From Alteromonas macleodii (GTDB taxonomy: Bacteria; Pseudomonadota; Gammaproteobacteria; Enterobacterales; Alteromonadaceae): a stretch of DNA of 64,000 bases. Positions 11,511 to 21,233 of the stretch are shown here, piece by piece. The notes under the pieces were generated by a model. It was given only the letters and a program-made list of their open reading frames with translations, was not told where the DNA came from and did no database searches. Location of the stretch: assembly GCF_903772925.1 (NCBI RefSeq), contig NZ_LR812090.1:2438333-2502332 (forward strand), written 5' to 3'. The translations under genes and the position numbers were made by a program. Each line of letters starts with the position of its first letter. Position 1 is the stretch's first letter.

Positions 11511-12248
11511 ATGAGCGAAGTTTCTGGAAAAGTTGTCATCATTACAGGTGCAAGTAGCGGGCTTGGAGAAGCTACAGCGAAAATGCTAGCGGAAAAAGGT
11601 GCTAAATTAGTATTAGGCGCTCGCCGTGAAGACCGTCTTAAAAAACTTGTAGATGAAATTGAATCTTCAGGCGGCCACGCTACTTATAAAACGGTAGATG
11701 TCACGAAAAAGGATGAAGTCCAAGCACTTGCAAAAGCGGCCATAGATGCCTATGGGCGTATTGACGTGCTCGTCAACAATGCTGGTCTTATGCCACTCGC
11801 TCCGCTTGACGAGATGAAAGTTGACGAGTGGGATCAGATGATAGATGTAAACATAAAAGGCGTTATGTATGGAGTAGCAGCTGTATTAGGACAAATGCGA
11901 GAGCAAAAAAGCGGGCATATTATCAATCTTTCCTCTGTGGCCGGTCATGTTGTGTTCCCTGGAGCAACGGTTTATTGCGCAACTAAATTCGCTGTTAAAG
12001 CAATCAGTGAAGGCATTCGCAGGGAGTCAAATGGTGAAATTCGCTCTACCAACATCTCACCTGGTGCAGTGGCGACAGAACTTACTGACCACATTTCTCA
12101 CAAAGACTCGAAGCAAATGGCAGAAGATATGTATGATGATGCAATCGATGCGGATGCTATTGCCCGTGCCGTATCCTTTGCCATAGAACAGCCTGGCGAA
12201 GTAGACATAAACGAAATGATTATCAGGCCTACCAGTCAGGAACTCTAG
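11511..12248 (+). CDS. SDR-family oxidoreductase
   Basis: Short-chain dehydrogenase/reductase of 245 aa. The N-terminal NAD(P) motif is TGASSGLGEATA (residues 11-22), NNAG follows near residue 90, and the catalytic YCATK lies near residue 157. It belongs to the classical group containing YdfG-like and clavaldehyde-dehydrogenase-like enzymes. R38/R39 after the second strand suggest a preference for NADP(H). The substrate cannot be deduced. AAGGATAATGTT gives a good ribosome site. It is a single gene ending in a bidirectional terminator. Confidence 0.88.
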   Translation: MSEVSGKVVIITGASSGLGEATAKMLAEKGAKLVLGARREDRLKKLVDEIESSGGHATYKTVDVTKKDEVQALAKAAIDAYGRIDVLVNNAGLMPLAPLDEMKVDEWDQMIDVNIKGVMYGVAAVLGQMREQKSGHIINLSSVAGHVVFPGATVYCATKFAVKAISEGIRRESNGEIRSTNISPGAVATELTDHISHKDSKQMAEDMYDDAIDADAIARAVSFAIEQPGEVDINEMIIRPTSQEL

Positions 12249-12297
12249 TGCAACCAAGTACTATTGACGTACTAACACTGAACCGCCATTTAATGAT

Positions 12298-12330
12298 AAA
12301 GCCTGTCAAAATGCAGGCTTTATTTATTTT
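12298..12330. terminator. Bidirectional intrinsic terminator (SDR / DUF2164)
   Basis: AAAGCCTG (12298-12305) pairs with CAGGCTTT (12314-12321), followed by a T-rich tract to 12331. It lies between two convergent genes. Confidence 0.8.
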
Positions 12331-12335
12331 TGAAA

Positions 12336-12578
12336 TTAAAGTGCTTTTTCGATGGCGTATAGTTCTTCATCTATTACTTGTAATCGCGATGCAACAACTG
12401 CTCTCGCGTCGTTAACACCTTTATTATAAAAAGATGCGCCCATTTCCTTAATAATGAAGTCGAGAAGAAACTCTCCGTCAAATTGACCAAGGTCCACGTG
12501 TAGCTCATCATCAAAATATCGTTGCAGTTTAGCGACTAACGCGTCTTTTTCTTCACGCGTAAATGCAATCTCACTCAT
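12336..12578 (-). CDS. DUF2164 family protein
   Basis: An 80-aa cytoplasmic protein with no signal or membrane segment. The pattern of an N-terminal helix REEKDALVAKLQRYF, then DGEFLLDFIIKEMGASFYNKGVNDA, matches the small uncharacterised DUF2164 family. The GxxFYNKGVxDA segment is its most conserved part. Its function is unknown. A good ribosome site GGAAG precedes the ATG (read on the minus strand), and it appears monocistronic. Confidence 0.85.
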   Translation of the reverse strand: MSEIAFTREEKDALVAKLQRYFDDELHVDLGQFDGEFLLDFIIKEMGASFYNKGVNDARAVVASRLQVIDEELYAIEKAL

Positions 12579-12939
12579 TTTTTATTCTTCCTTTGTAACG
12601 TTTAAAGTGCCACGCTGTTATCTTATGTCAAGCGATAGACTTTATACCCTTTGCCTTTGGTAGACACATAAACGTTAACATACCTATACCCTTATTTTTC
12701 TGATAATTTCGTAGAGCTAGATTTCAGCTTGGTATGGTTTTCGCAAAACGTACACTTCTAACGAGGAGCTAATTTTTTGCGAAGAAACGACACGACGCTA
12801 TCATTAGTTTCCATTTTGCTAAAGATAAGTGAGCGTAATTGCTCTTGCACTACAAGCGCTAACCCCAAAGTTTGCGTTAATTTCTTGAATAATCTTCTCA
12901 AGATTATGTAGCGCTTTTTAGTGATTTGAGAGGTTATCA
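12579..12939. other. Intergenic region without a supported gene
   Basis: This 361-bp gap has no convincing ORF. Near its right end an 8-bp inverted repeat, ATAATCTT (12889-12896) and AAGATTAT (12900-12907), with a 3-base loop sits 33 bp before the next start codon and could be an operator or a leader hairpin. Confidence 0.4.
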
Positions 12940-13254
12940 ATGAAAATTTTATCCATTATAGGTATCTCAGCCGCAGTTATACTCGCTAGTTCAACGGCTT
13001 ATGCTGGCCCTAACAACCCACATAAAGATAAATCACTTCCACCGGGCATAGAGAAAAAATACGAACGGACGGGAGAATTACCGCCAGGTTGGGAAAAAAA
13101 GCTAACTGTTGGAAAGCGCCTTGACCATGATATTTATAATCACACTCGCGTCGTTGTGCCATTGGGAGATGACGGGTTGATCACTGTTCGTATAGAAAAT
13201 AAAGTTGTACGCCTTATTCAAGCTACAAGAGAAATCGTTGAGATTTTAGATTAA
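12940..13254 (+). CDS. Small exported protein, RcnB/CigR-like
   Basis: A 104-aa protein with a signal peptide (residues 1-22, cleavage after STAYA). The mature part carries two LPPG repeats (KSLPPGIEKKYERTGELPPGWEKKL) and a C-terminal LDHDIYNHTRVVVPLGDDGLITVRIENKVVRLIQATREIVEIL. This layout resembles periplasmic proteins related to RcnB and the CigR antivirulence family. The biochemical role is not known. AGAGG lies 7 bases before the ATG. Confidence 0.75.
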   Translation: MKILSIIGISAAVILASSTAYAGPNNPHKDKSLPPGIEKKYERTGELPPGWEKKLTVGKRLDHDIYNHTRVVVPLGDDGLITVRIENKVVRLIQATREIVEILD

Positions 13255-13391
13255 CCCTACGGATATCTGAATAAGGGCTCTCATCATAGAGCTCTTAGCT
13301 CACTTTTACTTATGGCTTACTATCAACATATGAAAATTGACTTGCCCCTACTCACCAGTAGTATCTGGTATCGATTACAGCCTTTTTAGCC

Positions 13392-13438
13392 CATTAGTGA
13401 TTATGTGAATCCTGCAAGGCTTTACATAATCACTAATG
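13392..13438. promoter_or_regulatory. Perfect 15-bp inverted repeat upstream of the OYE-type gene
   Basis: CATTAGTGATTATGT (13392-13406) is exactly mirrored by ACATAATCACTAATG (13424-13438), and pairing can continue inward with one mismatch. No T-run follows, so it is not a standard terminator. It ends 97 bp before the gene at 13536, where an operator or an mRNA leader hairpin would be expected. Confidence 0.55.
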
Positions 13439-13535
13439 CAATTAATTACTTAAGGCTCTTTAAAGAATAATAACGTTTCATTTTCTGGGTGAAATGCACA
13501 CAGCCTTAATTGCAATAAAAGATCAGGATTAAAAC

Positions 13536-14633
13536 ATGGCAGCTAACGCACTATTTAAGCCTTATTCACAAGGTAATCTCTCACTAACCAACCGCATTGT
13601 TATGGCGCCCATGACTCGCCAGTTTTCCCCAAACGGGATTCCAACGTCTGATGTAGCGGTTTACTACAAACGACGTGCGCAAGGTGGCACAGGTTTAATC
13701 ATTACAGAAGGCACTACGGTTAACGACAAAGTCGCTACTATGGACGCCAACATCCCTCAATTTCACGGAGACGAAGCCTTAGCCGGTTGGAAAAATGTGG
13801 TTGATGAAGTTCATAGCGAAGGCGGGAAAATCATGCCACAACTGTGGCACGTAGGTATGGCACGCGTTGCAGAAAAAGCCCCCTACCCCGAGCTTCCAAG
13901 CGCTGGGCCATCGGGACTATTCAAACCTGGTAAACAGGGTGCTGAACCCATGACAGTCGAGCACATTGAATCTGTTATATCCGCATTTGCCCAAGCGGCA
14001 GCTGATGCCAAAGCTATCGGCATGGATGGGATAGAAATTCACGGTGCGCATGGTTATCTCATCGACCAATTCTTCTGGGAAGGCACTAATCAGCGTACTG
14101 ATAGCTGGGGCGGTAGTATGGAAAACCGCGGTCGGTTTGCGGTGGAAATAATTAAAGCCATTCGCGCTGCCACTGGTCCCGATTTTCCCATCGTGCTGCG
14201 CTATTCCCAGTGGAAACAGCAAGACTACACCGCTCGCTTAGCACACACACCTCAGGAACTAGAGCAGTTTCTACTTCCTCTCAGTGATGCTGGCGTAGAT
14301 ATTTTTCACTGTTCTCAACGCCGCTACTGGGAAAGTGAGTTTGAAGGCTGCGAACTAAACCTTGCAGGCTGGACTAAGAAGATTACTGGAAAACCCACAA
14401 TTACAGTTGGTTCAGTAGGCCTTAATGATGACTTCTTCGGCGCATTTAAAGGCCAAGACTCAAGTACCCGTGCTGTTGATGACTTACTTGAGCGACTTGA
14501 TGCCGGTGAATTTGATTTAGTCGCGGTTGGAAGAGCATTATTACAAGACCCCAATTGGGCTAATAAGATTAAAGAAAACCGAACAGATGAACTAAAACAG
14601 TACTCTGGCAAAGCCCTAGCTACACTATCCTAG
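13536..14633 (+). CDS. NADH:flavin oxidoreductase, Old Yellow Enzyme family
   Basis: FMN-dependent TIM-barrel enzyme of 365 aa. NRIVMAPMTRQ (residues 20-30) is the N-terminal FMN-binding strand. HGAHGYLIDQFFWEGTNQRTDSWGGS and ENRGRFAVEII contain the typical substrate-binding histidine pair and the FMN phosphate region, and VAVGRALLQDPNWANK closes the barrel. Such enzymes reduce activated C=C bonds or nitro compounds; the physiological substrate here is unknown. AGGATTAAAAC precedes the ATG. It may be controlled through the inverted repeat at 13392-13438. Confidence 0.9.
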   Translation: MAANALFKPYSQGNLSLTNRIVMAPMTRQFSPNGIPTSDVAVYYKRRAQGGTGLIITEGTTVNDKVATMDANIPQFHGDEALAGWKNVVDEVHSEGGKIMPQLWHVGMARVAEKAPYPELPSAGPSGLFKPGKQGAEPMTVEHIESVISAFAQAAADAKAIGMDGIEIHGAHGYLIDQFFWEGTNQRTDSWGGSMENRGRFAVEIIKAIRAATGPDFPIVLRYSQWKQQDYTARLAHTPQELEQFLLPLSDAGVDIFHCSQRRYWESEFEGCELNLAGWTKKITGKPTITVGSVGLNDDFFGAFKGQDSSTRAVDDLLERLDAGEFDLVAVGRALLQDPNWANKIKENRTDELKQYSGKALATLS

Positions 14634-14672
14634 CTTTTTGAGCTAATTGCACTGATGTGCAGCGTAACCATC

Positions 14673-17027
14673 TCAACTAGCACTTCTCACGGTGCTAGTT
14701 GCCTTTAAAAGGGATTCGAAATCGACTTTCCCCATCGGCCTCGCTATGTAATACCCTTGTCCATAGTCACAATTCATTGCTTTTAAGATCTCAAACTGCT
14801 CTTGAGTCTCAATGCCCTCTGCAACTACTTTAATTCCAAGCTTTTTAGCCATAATAATAATAGCTTCGCACAATACTTTATCGTTACTCACGTCTGTCAT
14901 GGTTTTAACAAAGCTTTTGTCGATTTTTATAAAATCGGTAGGAAACTTTTTCAGATAAGAAATAGAAGAGTACCCCGTACCGAAATCATCAAGGGCTATA
15001 CCAACACCGGCTTGCCTAAACTGAAACAACTTTTTAGAAACCTCTTCGTCAGCCTTCATTAAAAGGTTTTCCGTGACCTCAAGTAAAATAGACCTCGCTG
15101 AAACATTTATCTCAAGCAATCTGTTAAGCCAGCTCGTAATATTCGACTCTTGATGAAAATATTGGCAAGGTGATGTATTTATACTTATTTGAAGATCACG
15201 GCAATAATGTGACTGCCAATACTTTACATTCCTGCACACCTCTTCAAAAACCCAGTCGCTAATTTCGATAATTAAACCCGACTCTTCTGCTAAAGGAATA
15301 AATTCATCGGGCGGAATTCGTCCTTTTTGTGGATGCTGCCATCGAAGCAAGGCTTCCGCCTTTAAAATCTGACCATTACTGAGCGTCGTTATAGGCTGAT
15401 ATTCAACGAAAAGTTCATTGTTTTTAACGGCATAACGTAGATCATTTAAAAGAGAAAGTCGTTTTACCGCCGCTTCATGCATGTCTAAGGTATAGAATTT
15501 GTAACTATTTTTCCCCGACGCTTTCGCTTTGTACATAGCTTGATCGGCGTACTTCAACAAGTCCTTAGTGTTATTAGCATCATCTGGATATAAGGTTACT
15601 CCTAAACTACCGCTGGTATGCACCTGCTCTACATCGATCAAAAAAGGTTCAGCTATCGTTTCTAGCAGTTTCTGTATTATATCGTCTACTGAACTTAAAC
15701 TATTGATGCTGTTTAAAATGATGACGAATTCATCCCCGCCCAGCCTAGCAACAGTATCACTAGCGCGTACGCTTTGCTCTAAACGCTTAGCACACTCTTT
15801 TAAAAGTTCATCGCCTACATCGTGGCCGAGCGTGTCATTTATATCCTTAAAATTGTCGAGATCCAGGAAAAGAACCGCAACCTTATCATTCTCCCTGTTA
15901 GCAGTCTTAATCGCCAAGTCGAGATGATCCTGCATTAGGTTTCTATTTGGTAGGCCAGTGAGCGTATCAAAATTGGCTTGTTTCCAGATAAGGTCGTTCG
16001 CTATATCTCTTTCAATAGCAATGCTCGCAATATGTGCAAATTGTTCTATCAGAATAACTTCTTCAGAGGTCGGTATCGCTTTATATTTGTGATATATACC
16101 AAAGGTCCCAATTACATTTCCATTGGCGCCTCTAATTGGCTGAGACCAGCAAGATGCCACCCCCGCTTTTGCAGCTAATTCGTGGAAGCCAGCCCAATAG
16201 GGGTGCGTACTAATATCTTCAACTACGGTAGGGCTATTGGTGGCTGCTGTATTACCACAAGAGCCTACCCCTTCACCAATTATCAAACCGTCAATAGCAT
16301 CATTGTAGAATTCAGGCAAAGATGGAGCAGCACCTTTTCTAAGTTTGCCGTCTTGTTCAAGTAAAATACTACAGAGTTTATTGGGGTACTCGCTTTCAAT
16401 TGCACTCACAATATCAAAAAGTACACTGTGAAGAGATTCTGCATTTACTACTTTTTCAAGAATAGTACTTCTAACCCGCGTAAGTTTTTGCGTTTGCTCG
16501 AGTTGGTCTTGGTACTCAGTAATCTGTTTTGACAGCTCTGTGTGTTCTTCTCTACAAATTTCTGCGTTTGCGAGCTCAGCTAGCTTTTCAAGCTGAAAAA
16601 GTTGGCTTTCGTTAAAGTGATGCGGCTCTGTGTCAAGTACACACAAAGTACCCACAGCGCAGCCATCTACAACAAGCTTTATTCCTGCGTAGAAGCGAAT
16701 ATGGGGTTCGCCCAAAACAAACGGATTATCTTTGAAGCGCGCATCTTTTTGGGTGTCAGGAACAATTAATGGGTCCGTTTCACAAATGGTGTGGCTGCAA
16801 AAGGCGATATCGCGAGCAGACTCTTTAATCTCAAGATTGACTGAAGATTTAAACCACTGTCTATTGCTATCAATTAACGTGATCGTCGCGAATCGGCAAT
16901 TAAGCACACTGCTTGCTAAACCCGTAATCCGGTCAAAACGCGCTTCGTCGGGCGTATCTAGTAGCGCTAATCTTTTGAGAACAGATACTCTTTCGAGTTC
17001 GTTAGATAATGCTCCTGTAACTACCAC
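14673..17027 (-). CDS. GAF-GAF-GGDEF-EAL cyclic-di-GMP protein
   Basis: A predicted cytoplasmic c-di-GMP enzyme of 784 aa. Two GAF sensor domains occupy about residues 20-165 and 185-345, joined by a glutamine-rich coiled coil. A GGDEF domain follows with intact LARLGGDEFVIIL, then an EAL domain with EALLRW, VTENLL, DDFGTGYSS, KIDKSFV and AEGIET, so both catalytic centres look intact. There is no transmembrane segment. The start chosen is GTG at 17027 because GGAG lies 6 bases upstream; the frame extends four codons to a TTG. The short inverted repeat AACTAGCAC/GTGCTAGTT overlaps the stop codon. Confidence 0.93.
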   Translation of the reverse strand: MVVTGALSNELERVSVLKRLALLDTPDEARFDRITGLASSVLNCRFATITLIDSNRQWFKSSVNLEIKESARDIAFCSHTICETDPLIVPDTQKDARFKDNPFVLGEPHIRFYAGIKLVVDGCAVGTLCVLDTEPHHFNESQLFQLEKLAELANAEICREEHTELSKQITEYQDQLEQTQKLTRVRSTILEKVVNAESLHSVLFDIVSAIESEYPNKLCSILLEQDGKLRKGAAPSLPEFYNDAIDGLIIGEGVGSCGNTAATNSPTVVEDISTHPYWAGFHELAAKAGVASCWSQPIRGANGNVIGTFGIYHKYKAIPTSEEVILIEQFAHIASIAIERDIANDLIWKQANFDTLTGLPNRNLMQDHLDLAIKTANRENDKVAVLFLDLDNFKDINDTLGHDVGDELLKECAKRLEQSVRASDTVARLGGDEFVIILNSINSLSSVDDIIQKLLETIAEPFLIDVEQVHTSGSLGVTLYPDDANNTKDLLKYADQAMYKAKASGKNSYKFYTLDMHEAAVKRLSLLNDLRYAVKNNELFVEYQPITTLSNGQILKAEALLRWQHPQKGRIPPDEFIPLAEESGLIIEISDWVFEEVCRNVKYWQSHYCRDLQISINTSPCQYFHQESNITSWLNRLLEINVSARSILLEVTENLLMKADEEVSKKLFQFRQAGVGIALDDFGTGYSSISYLKKFPTDFIKIDKSFVKTMTDVSNDKVLCEAIIIMAKKLGIKVVAEGIETQEQFEILKAMNCDYGQGYYIARPMGKVDFESLLKATSTVRSAS

Positions 17028-17279
17028 ACTACGCTCCAATAAACTTTTCCACCAATAGTCGCTGTTTCATTTCGCCACTTTGCGCCCAACGATATACACA
17101 TTGTTAATCGCTGAACTTTAGCATCACGGATGGAAATATAACATTTTTCTTTAGTCTACAAAGATGCGCACCATTCGCTACACCTTTCTAAAAAAGCGTG
17201 AAGGTGAACAATCTGTAGAAAAACCACCAATTAAATATGTGCTATTTAAAAGGGAATGCATTATCTTTCGCGTGGCTAG

Positions 17280-18146
17280 CTACCTTTTTATAACTAAGTA
17301 GATGCCACCCAGCGTCATGATAGAAGCGATAACAACCTGAGTGCTAAGTTGCTCACCAAGTATAGCCCATCCCATCAAAGTTGCGATTACTGGAACGCTT
17401 AACTGAACAGTGGCAGCAGTAGTTGATTTGATAACTGGCAGCACGCTATACCAAATTGCATAACCACATCCTGATGCCACAATGCCAGAAACAAGTGCTA
17501 ATAAGGCGCCAGTATTGTCGAACACTAATACACGACTATTTAGCGATAATAGAAACCCTAATAAGGGAATAGATAAAATAGATGCGTATATGAAGTTGCC
17601 CGATGTAGCAAACAAGGCGGACTTACTTTTTTTGCCTAACAGCGAATATACGCCCCACGCAATACCTGCAGTGACCATGATTATGCCAGCTAAAAGTGGC
17701 GGCGCCGATGCACTCGGCAGTAACAAAATTACTAGACCAGTGAATGCAAGGAGAAAGCCTAGCCATTGAAAACGCTTAAACCGTTCTCCTCTTGCTAGGC
17801 CAAAGCTAATCATAGTTAGCTGAACTGCGCCGAATAACAACAATGCCCCGGTGCCAGTAGCCATAGAAATATAGGCATATGAAAAGCACAGCGCGTACAA
17901 AAACAGTGACGCGCCACCGAGGAAGGTTGCATTACTTTTTAGGTTAACCCAAAGGCTTGAATCCCCTGCTGCTTTTCGCAAAGAAAAGAGCGACAATAAC
18001 GTGAGTGCTAGTGCACCGCTTATTAAGCGCAACGCGGTAAAGCTAGCGGGGTCAATATCTGTATTTGCCAGCGCCATTCTGCACAGTAACGAATTTGCAG
18101 CAAAAGCAACCATTGCTACCGTGACTAAAGAAAGTGTTTTAAACAA
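17280..18146 (-). CDS. EamA/DMT-family transporter
   Basis: Integral inner-membrane protein of 288 aa with about ten hydrophobic segments arranged as two EamA repeats. The second repeat contains GIIMVTAGIAWGVYSLLGKK and ends with the typical MGWAILGEQLSTQVVIASIMTLGGIYLVIKR. Members export amino acids, metabolites or drugs; the substrate here is not predictable. It is a single gene, and the 250 bp upstream of the GGDEF-EAL start region hold no other gene. Confidence 0.88.
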   Translation of the reverse strand: MFKTLSLVTVAMVAFAANSLLCRMALANTDIDPASFTALRLISGALALTLLSLFSLRKAAGDSSLWVNLKSNATFLGGASLFLYALCFSYAYISMATGTGALLLFGAVQLTMISFGLARGERFKRFQWLGFLLAFTGLVILLLPSASAPPLLAGIIMVTAGIAWGVYSLLGKKSKSALFATSGNFIYASILSIPLLGFLLSLNSRVLVFDNTGALLALVSGIVASGCGYAIWYSVLPVIKSTTAATVQLSVPVIATLMGWAILGEQLSTQVVIASIMTLGGIYLVIKR

Positions 18147-18282
18147 TGACCGCTCCTTTGCGCATATCTCTATTTCTAAATATTCATTCTTTCAAAGAAT
18201 GTATCGTTAAAATAATAACTTAAAAGAGTTTTCTTCAAATAACCAACTTTTAAATGTTAGTCATAAAGGCTTAAACAAAAAA

Positions 18283-18305
18283 GAGGACCTGAAGGTCCTC
18301 TTTTA
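18283..18305. terminator. Intrinsic terminator downstream of purC
   Basis: GAGGACCT (18283-18290) pairs with AGGTCCTC (18293-18300), flanked by an A-run on the left and a T-run on the right. It can therefore stop transcription from both sides: purC from the right and any rightward read-through. Confidence 0.85.
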
Positions 18306-18328
18306 TTCAAACTACACGCAGATTGTAT

Positions 18329-19042
18329 CTATAGAGACAAACCTAAACGCTCAGCAACTTCAATGTAAGTTTCTACAACCGAGCCAAGCCCCTGTCTAAA
18401 GCGGTCTTTGTCCATTTTCTTACGGGTTTCTTTGTCCCATAAGCGACAGCCGTCAGGAGTAAACTCATCGCCTAACACGATGTTGCCGTCTTTATCGACA
18501 CCAAACTCTAGTTTGTAGTCAACAAGCAACATACCTGCTTCGTCAAACAATGCTTTAAGTACATTGTTTACTTTAAAGGTTAGTGCCTTCATTTCGGCAA
18601 TTTGTGCTTCTGTAGCCCAGCCAAATGATAGAATATGGTAATCATTTACCATTGGGTCGTGAAGCGCATCGTTTTTAAGGAAAAACTCGAAAATAGGTGG
18701 GTTAAGCTCTTTACCTTCTTCCACACCTAGTCTGCGTACTAAAGAGCCAGCAGACAAGTTTCTCACCACACACTCGACAGGGATCATGTCGAGCTTTTTA
18801 ACCAAAGACTCAGTATCAGAAACTAAAGCTTCAACTTGTGTTGCAATGCCCGCTTCTTCAAGCTTAGTCATTATAAAGTGGTTAAACTTGTTGTTTACTT
18901 CACCCTTGCGATCAAGCTGCTCTATTTTTTCACCGTCGAACGCTGAAGTGTCGTTTCGAAAGTGAAGAATTAGTTTATCGCTATCATCAGTGTAATAAAC
19001 AGTTTTTGCTTTACCGCGGTAAAGCTCGTCGCGTTTTTCCAT
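18329..19042 (-). CDS. purC: Phosphoribosylaminoimidazole-succinocarboxamide synthase (SAICAR synthase)
   Basis: Purine synthesis step joining CAIR and aspartate with ATP. The 237-aa protein starts [20 protein letters not shown] and has [34 protein letters not shown] and [26 protein letters not shown], all diagnostic of PurC. It lies 12 bp downstream of bamC in the conserved dapA-bamC-purC order. Confidence 0.97.
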   Translation of the reverse strand: MEKRDELYRGKAKTVYYTDDSDKLILHFRNDTSAFDGEKIEQLDRKGEVNNKFNHFIMTKLEEAGIATQVEALVSDTESLVKKLDMIPVECVVRNLSAGSLVRRLGVEEGKELNPPIFEFFLKNDALHDPMVNDYHILSFGWATEAQIAEMKALTFKVNNVLKALFDEAGMLLVDYKLEFGVDKDGNIVLGDEFTPDGCRLWDKETRKKMDKDRFRQGLGSVVETYIEVAERLGLSL

Positions 19043-19054
19043 TCTCAGTCTCAG

Positions 19055-20158
19055 TTATATATCAAGGTTATCTTCTGACATGACCTCAGCAAATGCACTG
19101 TAAAGGTCGGAAACCTGATTTGCTTCAAACGGTACACTTTCATTGTTCATGAAAGTAACTGATGTGCGATTTGCACCCGCTTTTGCAACTTTCAAACGAT
19201 AATCACCCTTTTCGAGTAATTCAGCATCGCTTGAGAATAAACCATCCCACCAACTACCCTGGTCACCATTATAAGTGATAAATAGCAGGCCATTTGATTT
19301 ATCTAAATCTTTAACATCAAACCCAAGTTTGCGAAGTACCAAAAGCATTCTAGGCCAAGCAACGTCATATTGCGCTTCTACGATGTACGCTGGGTCCCCG
19401 TCATCGTTAAAGCCCATTTCCGTATTAATACCTTGACGAATCTTCGCAATTCTTCGCGTTTCAGCAAGCTGAATTTGGTATTCGTAATGACCGATAACTT
19501 GGTTTAATACTTCAACTTCTTCGCGACGCTCTTCCAAAGAAGAAACGTCTGCAACTACGTCGTTACCAACGGTTTGCATGTAGTCTTTTAAATCAACCGT
19601 CAATGCAGCGCTACGACCATGAGGCTTGACATCCAGGCTGAATTCAAAACGGCGACCTATCTCGCTCTCTTCGTCGATAAAGCTATACCAAGGGCCATCA
19701 ATTTCCTTTGTCATGACCATCCAATCAGTGATCAAACCTTTATCTTCCGGGCTAAAGCTATCTACACCTATTCCCTGCTCATCTAAGAAACTTAATAATG
19801 AGTTCCAGATTGCTTGGCTTAGCGGTTGGCTATCATCAACTTGGTCAAACCAAATAGTTGCTGAGCTCTTACCTTCTTCCACGTGAGAGCCAGTAACTAA
19901 AGGAAGAACCAACGCAGGAGAACGAACCATCAAGTTCTTACCTACAAGCGACTGGTCTGCTTCTTTACCTACCTCTGGTAAAGCAAAGTCTCTCGAAAAG
20001 GTAGGTGCATCTAAGCCAGGAGGGACTTCTAAGGTCTTTTGTTCTTTAGTTTTTAAGTACTCGTAGCTACCAGAAGCGGTCTTTCTATCTATTTGGCTTG
20101 AACAACCTGCAAGTGCAACCATCGCTACTGAACTTGCTATAGCCAGCGTTCTTTTCAT
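19055..20158 (-). CDS. bamC: Outer-membrane assembly lipoprotein BamC
   Basis: Lipoprotein component of the BAM complex that inserts beta-barrel proteins into the outer membrane. The signal peptide ends in the lipobox LAGC (cysteine at residue 19). The conserved unstructured start SGSYEYLKTKEQKTLEVPPGLDAP follows, then two helix-grip domains (about residues 95-215 and 235-360). Length 367 aa is close to the E. coli protein. Its place between dapA and purC matches E. coli, supporting the call. Confidence 0.95.
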   Translation of the reverse strand: MKRTLAIASSVAMVALAGCSSQIDRKTASGSYEYLKTKEQKTLEVPPGLDAPTFSRDFALPEVGKEADQSLVGKNLMVRSPALVLPLVTGSHVEEGKSSATIWFDQVDDSQPLSQAIWNSLLSFLDEQGIGVDSFSPEDKGLITDWMVMTKEIDGPWYSFIDEESEIGRRFEFSLDVKPHGRSAALTVDLKDYMQTVGNDVVADVSSLEERREEVEVLNQVIGHYEYQIQLAETRRIAKIRQGINTEMGFNDDGDPAYIVEAQYDVAWPRMLLVLRKLGFDVKDLDKSNGLLFITYNGDQGSWWDGLFSSDAELLEKGDYRLKVAKAGANRTSVTFMNNESVPFEANQVSDLYSAFAEVMSEDNLDI

Positions 20159-20170
20159 CTGTATTCCTTA

Positions 20171-21055
20171 TTAACCAGAAATCAATGCGTATTTTTTTAG
20201 TAGTTCTTCGATACGTTTTTGGCTTGATAGTTCCGGTAAAACCATAGGTAATCGCATAACAGCACTTTTCATCATTCCCATTTTATATAACGCCCACTTA
20301 GGCATTACAGGGTTTGGTTCAATGAAAAGCTCACTGTGCAATAGCTTGATTGATTCGTCGATCTCTCGACATTTATCGAAATCTTTATTGAGGGCAGTTT
20401 CGCACATTTGTGCAATAGCTTTAGGTACTATGTTAGCGGTAACTGAAATGACACCATGCCCGCCCTCGCACATGAATTCAGCACTTGTGCCATCGTCGCC
20501 ACTTAGAATAACAAAGTCTTCCGGAACAAGAGGCTGGGTTTCTTTTAATCGAGCAATGTCACCGGTTGCATCTTTAAGACCAACAATATTTTTGTGGGCA
20601 GATAATTCTGCAACGGTTTCAGGAAGCATGTCAGCTACGGTTCGGCCCGGAACATTGTATAGGATCACAGGCAAGTCGCTAGCATCGGCAATGGCGTTGA
20701 AGTGGGCAATCATACCCGCCTGTTGCGGCTTATTGTAGTAAGGCACCACGCTTAAGAAACCATCTATACCTGTAGCACCTAATTGCTCGGTAAGAAAAAT
20801 CGCTTCAGCAGTAGAGTTTGCACCACTTCCAGCAATAACAGGGATAGCACCTGATGCCATTGCCACTGTTTCTTTAACCACGTTGATATGTTCATCAAAC
20901 GGTAGTGTTGCTGACTCACCTGTAGTGCCAACAGACACAATACCATGAGTGCCCTGCTCTACATGAAACTTCACAAGTTTCTCTAAAGACTTGTAATCGA
21001 TATCGCCGTTTTCGAGCATCGGCGTGACGAGTGCTACGTAACTACCAGTAAACAT
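20171..21055 (-). CDS. dapA: 4-hydroxy-tetrahydrodipicolinate synthase
   Basis: First committed enzyme of lysine and diaminopimelate synthesis, condensing pyruvate with aspartate semialdehyde. In the 294-aa product the Schiff-base lysine is K161 (GLKDATGD), the catalytic tyrosine Y133 (ILYNVPGRT), and the TT pair is at 44-45 (VGTTGES). It heads the leftward unit dapA-bamC-purC, with bamC 12 bp downstream. Confidence 0.97.
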   Translation of the reverse strand: MFTGSYVALVTPMLENGDIDYKSLEKLVKFHVEQGTHGIVSVGTTGESATLPFDEHINVVKETVAMASGAIPVIAGSGANSTAEAIFLTEQLGATGIDGFLSVVPYYNKPQQAGMIAHFNAIADASDLPVILYNVPGRTVADMLPETVAELSAHKNIVGLKDATGDIARLKETQPLVPEDFVILSGDDGTSAEFMCEGGHGVISVTANIVPKAIAQMCETALNKDFDKCREIDESIKLLHSELFIEPNPVMPKWALYKMGMMKSAVMRLPMVLPELSSQKRIEELLKKYALISG

Positions 21056-21233
21056 AATCTCTCCGCAAAATGTGAGCGCACATGGTAATTATGTCAGTGC
21101 TTAAACACAAGTAATAGCGCATGTAAAATGACAAGAATTTGACAATATCTTATTCAAAGGCGGGAAAAAGGCGCTGACTTCTAAAAAAACTCTGTGCTAA
21201 CATCCCGACATTATTACCATTGAAGTGAAGTAG

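Noticed and set aside
12758..12940. 60-codon minus-strand ORF
   Set aside because: Starts at TTG without ribosome site and has no protein-like features; it lies in the upstream region of the gene at 12940.
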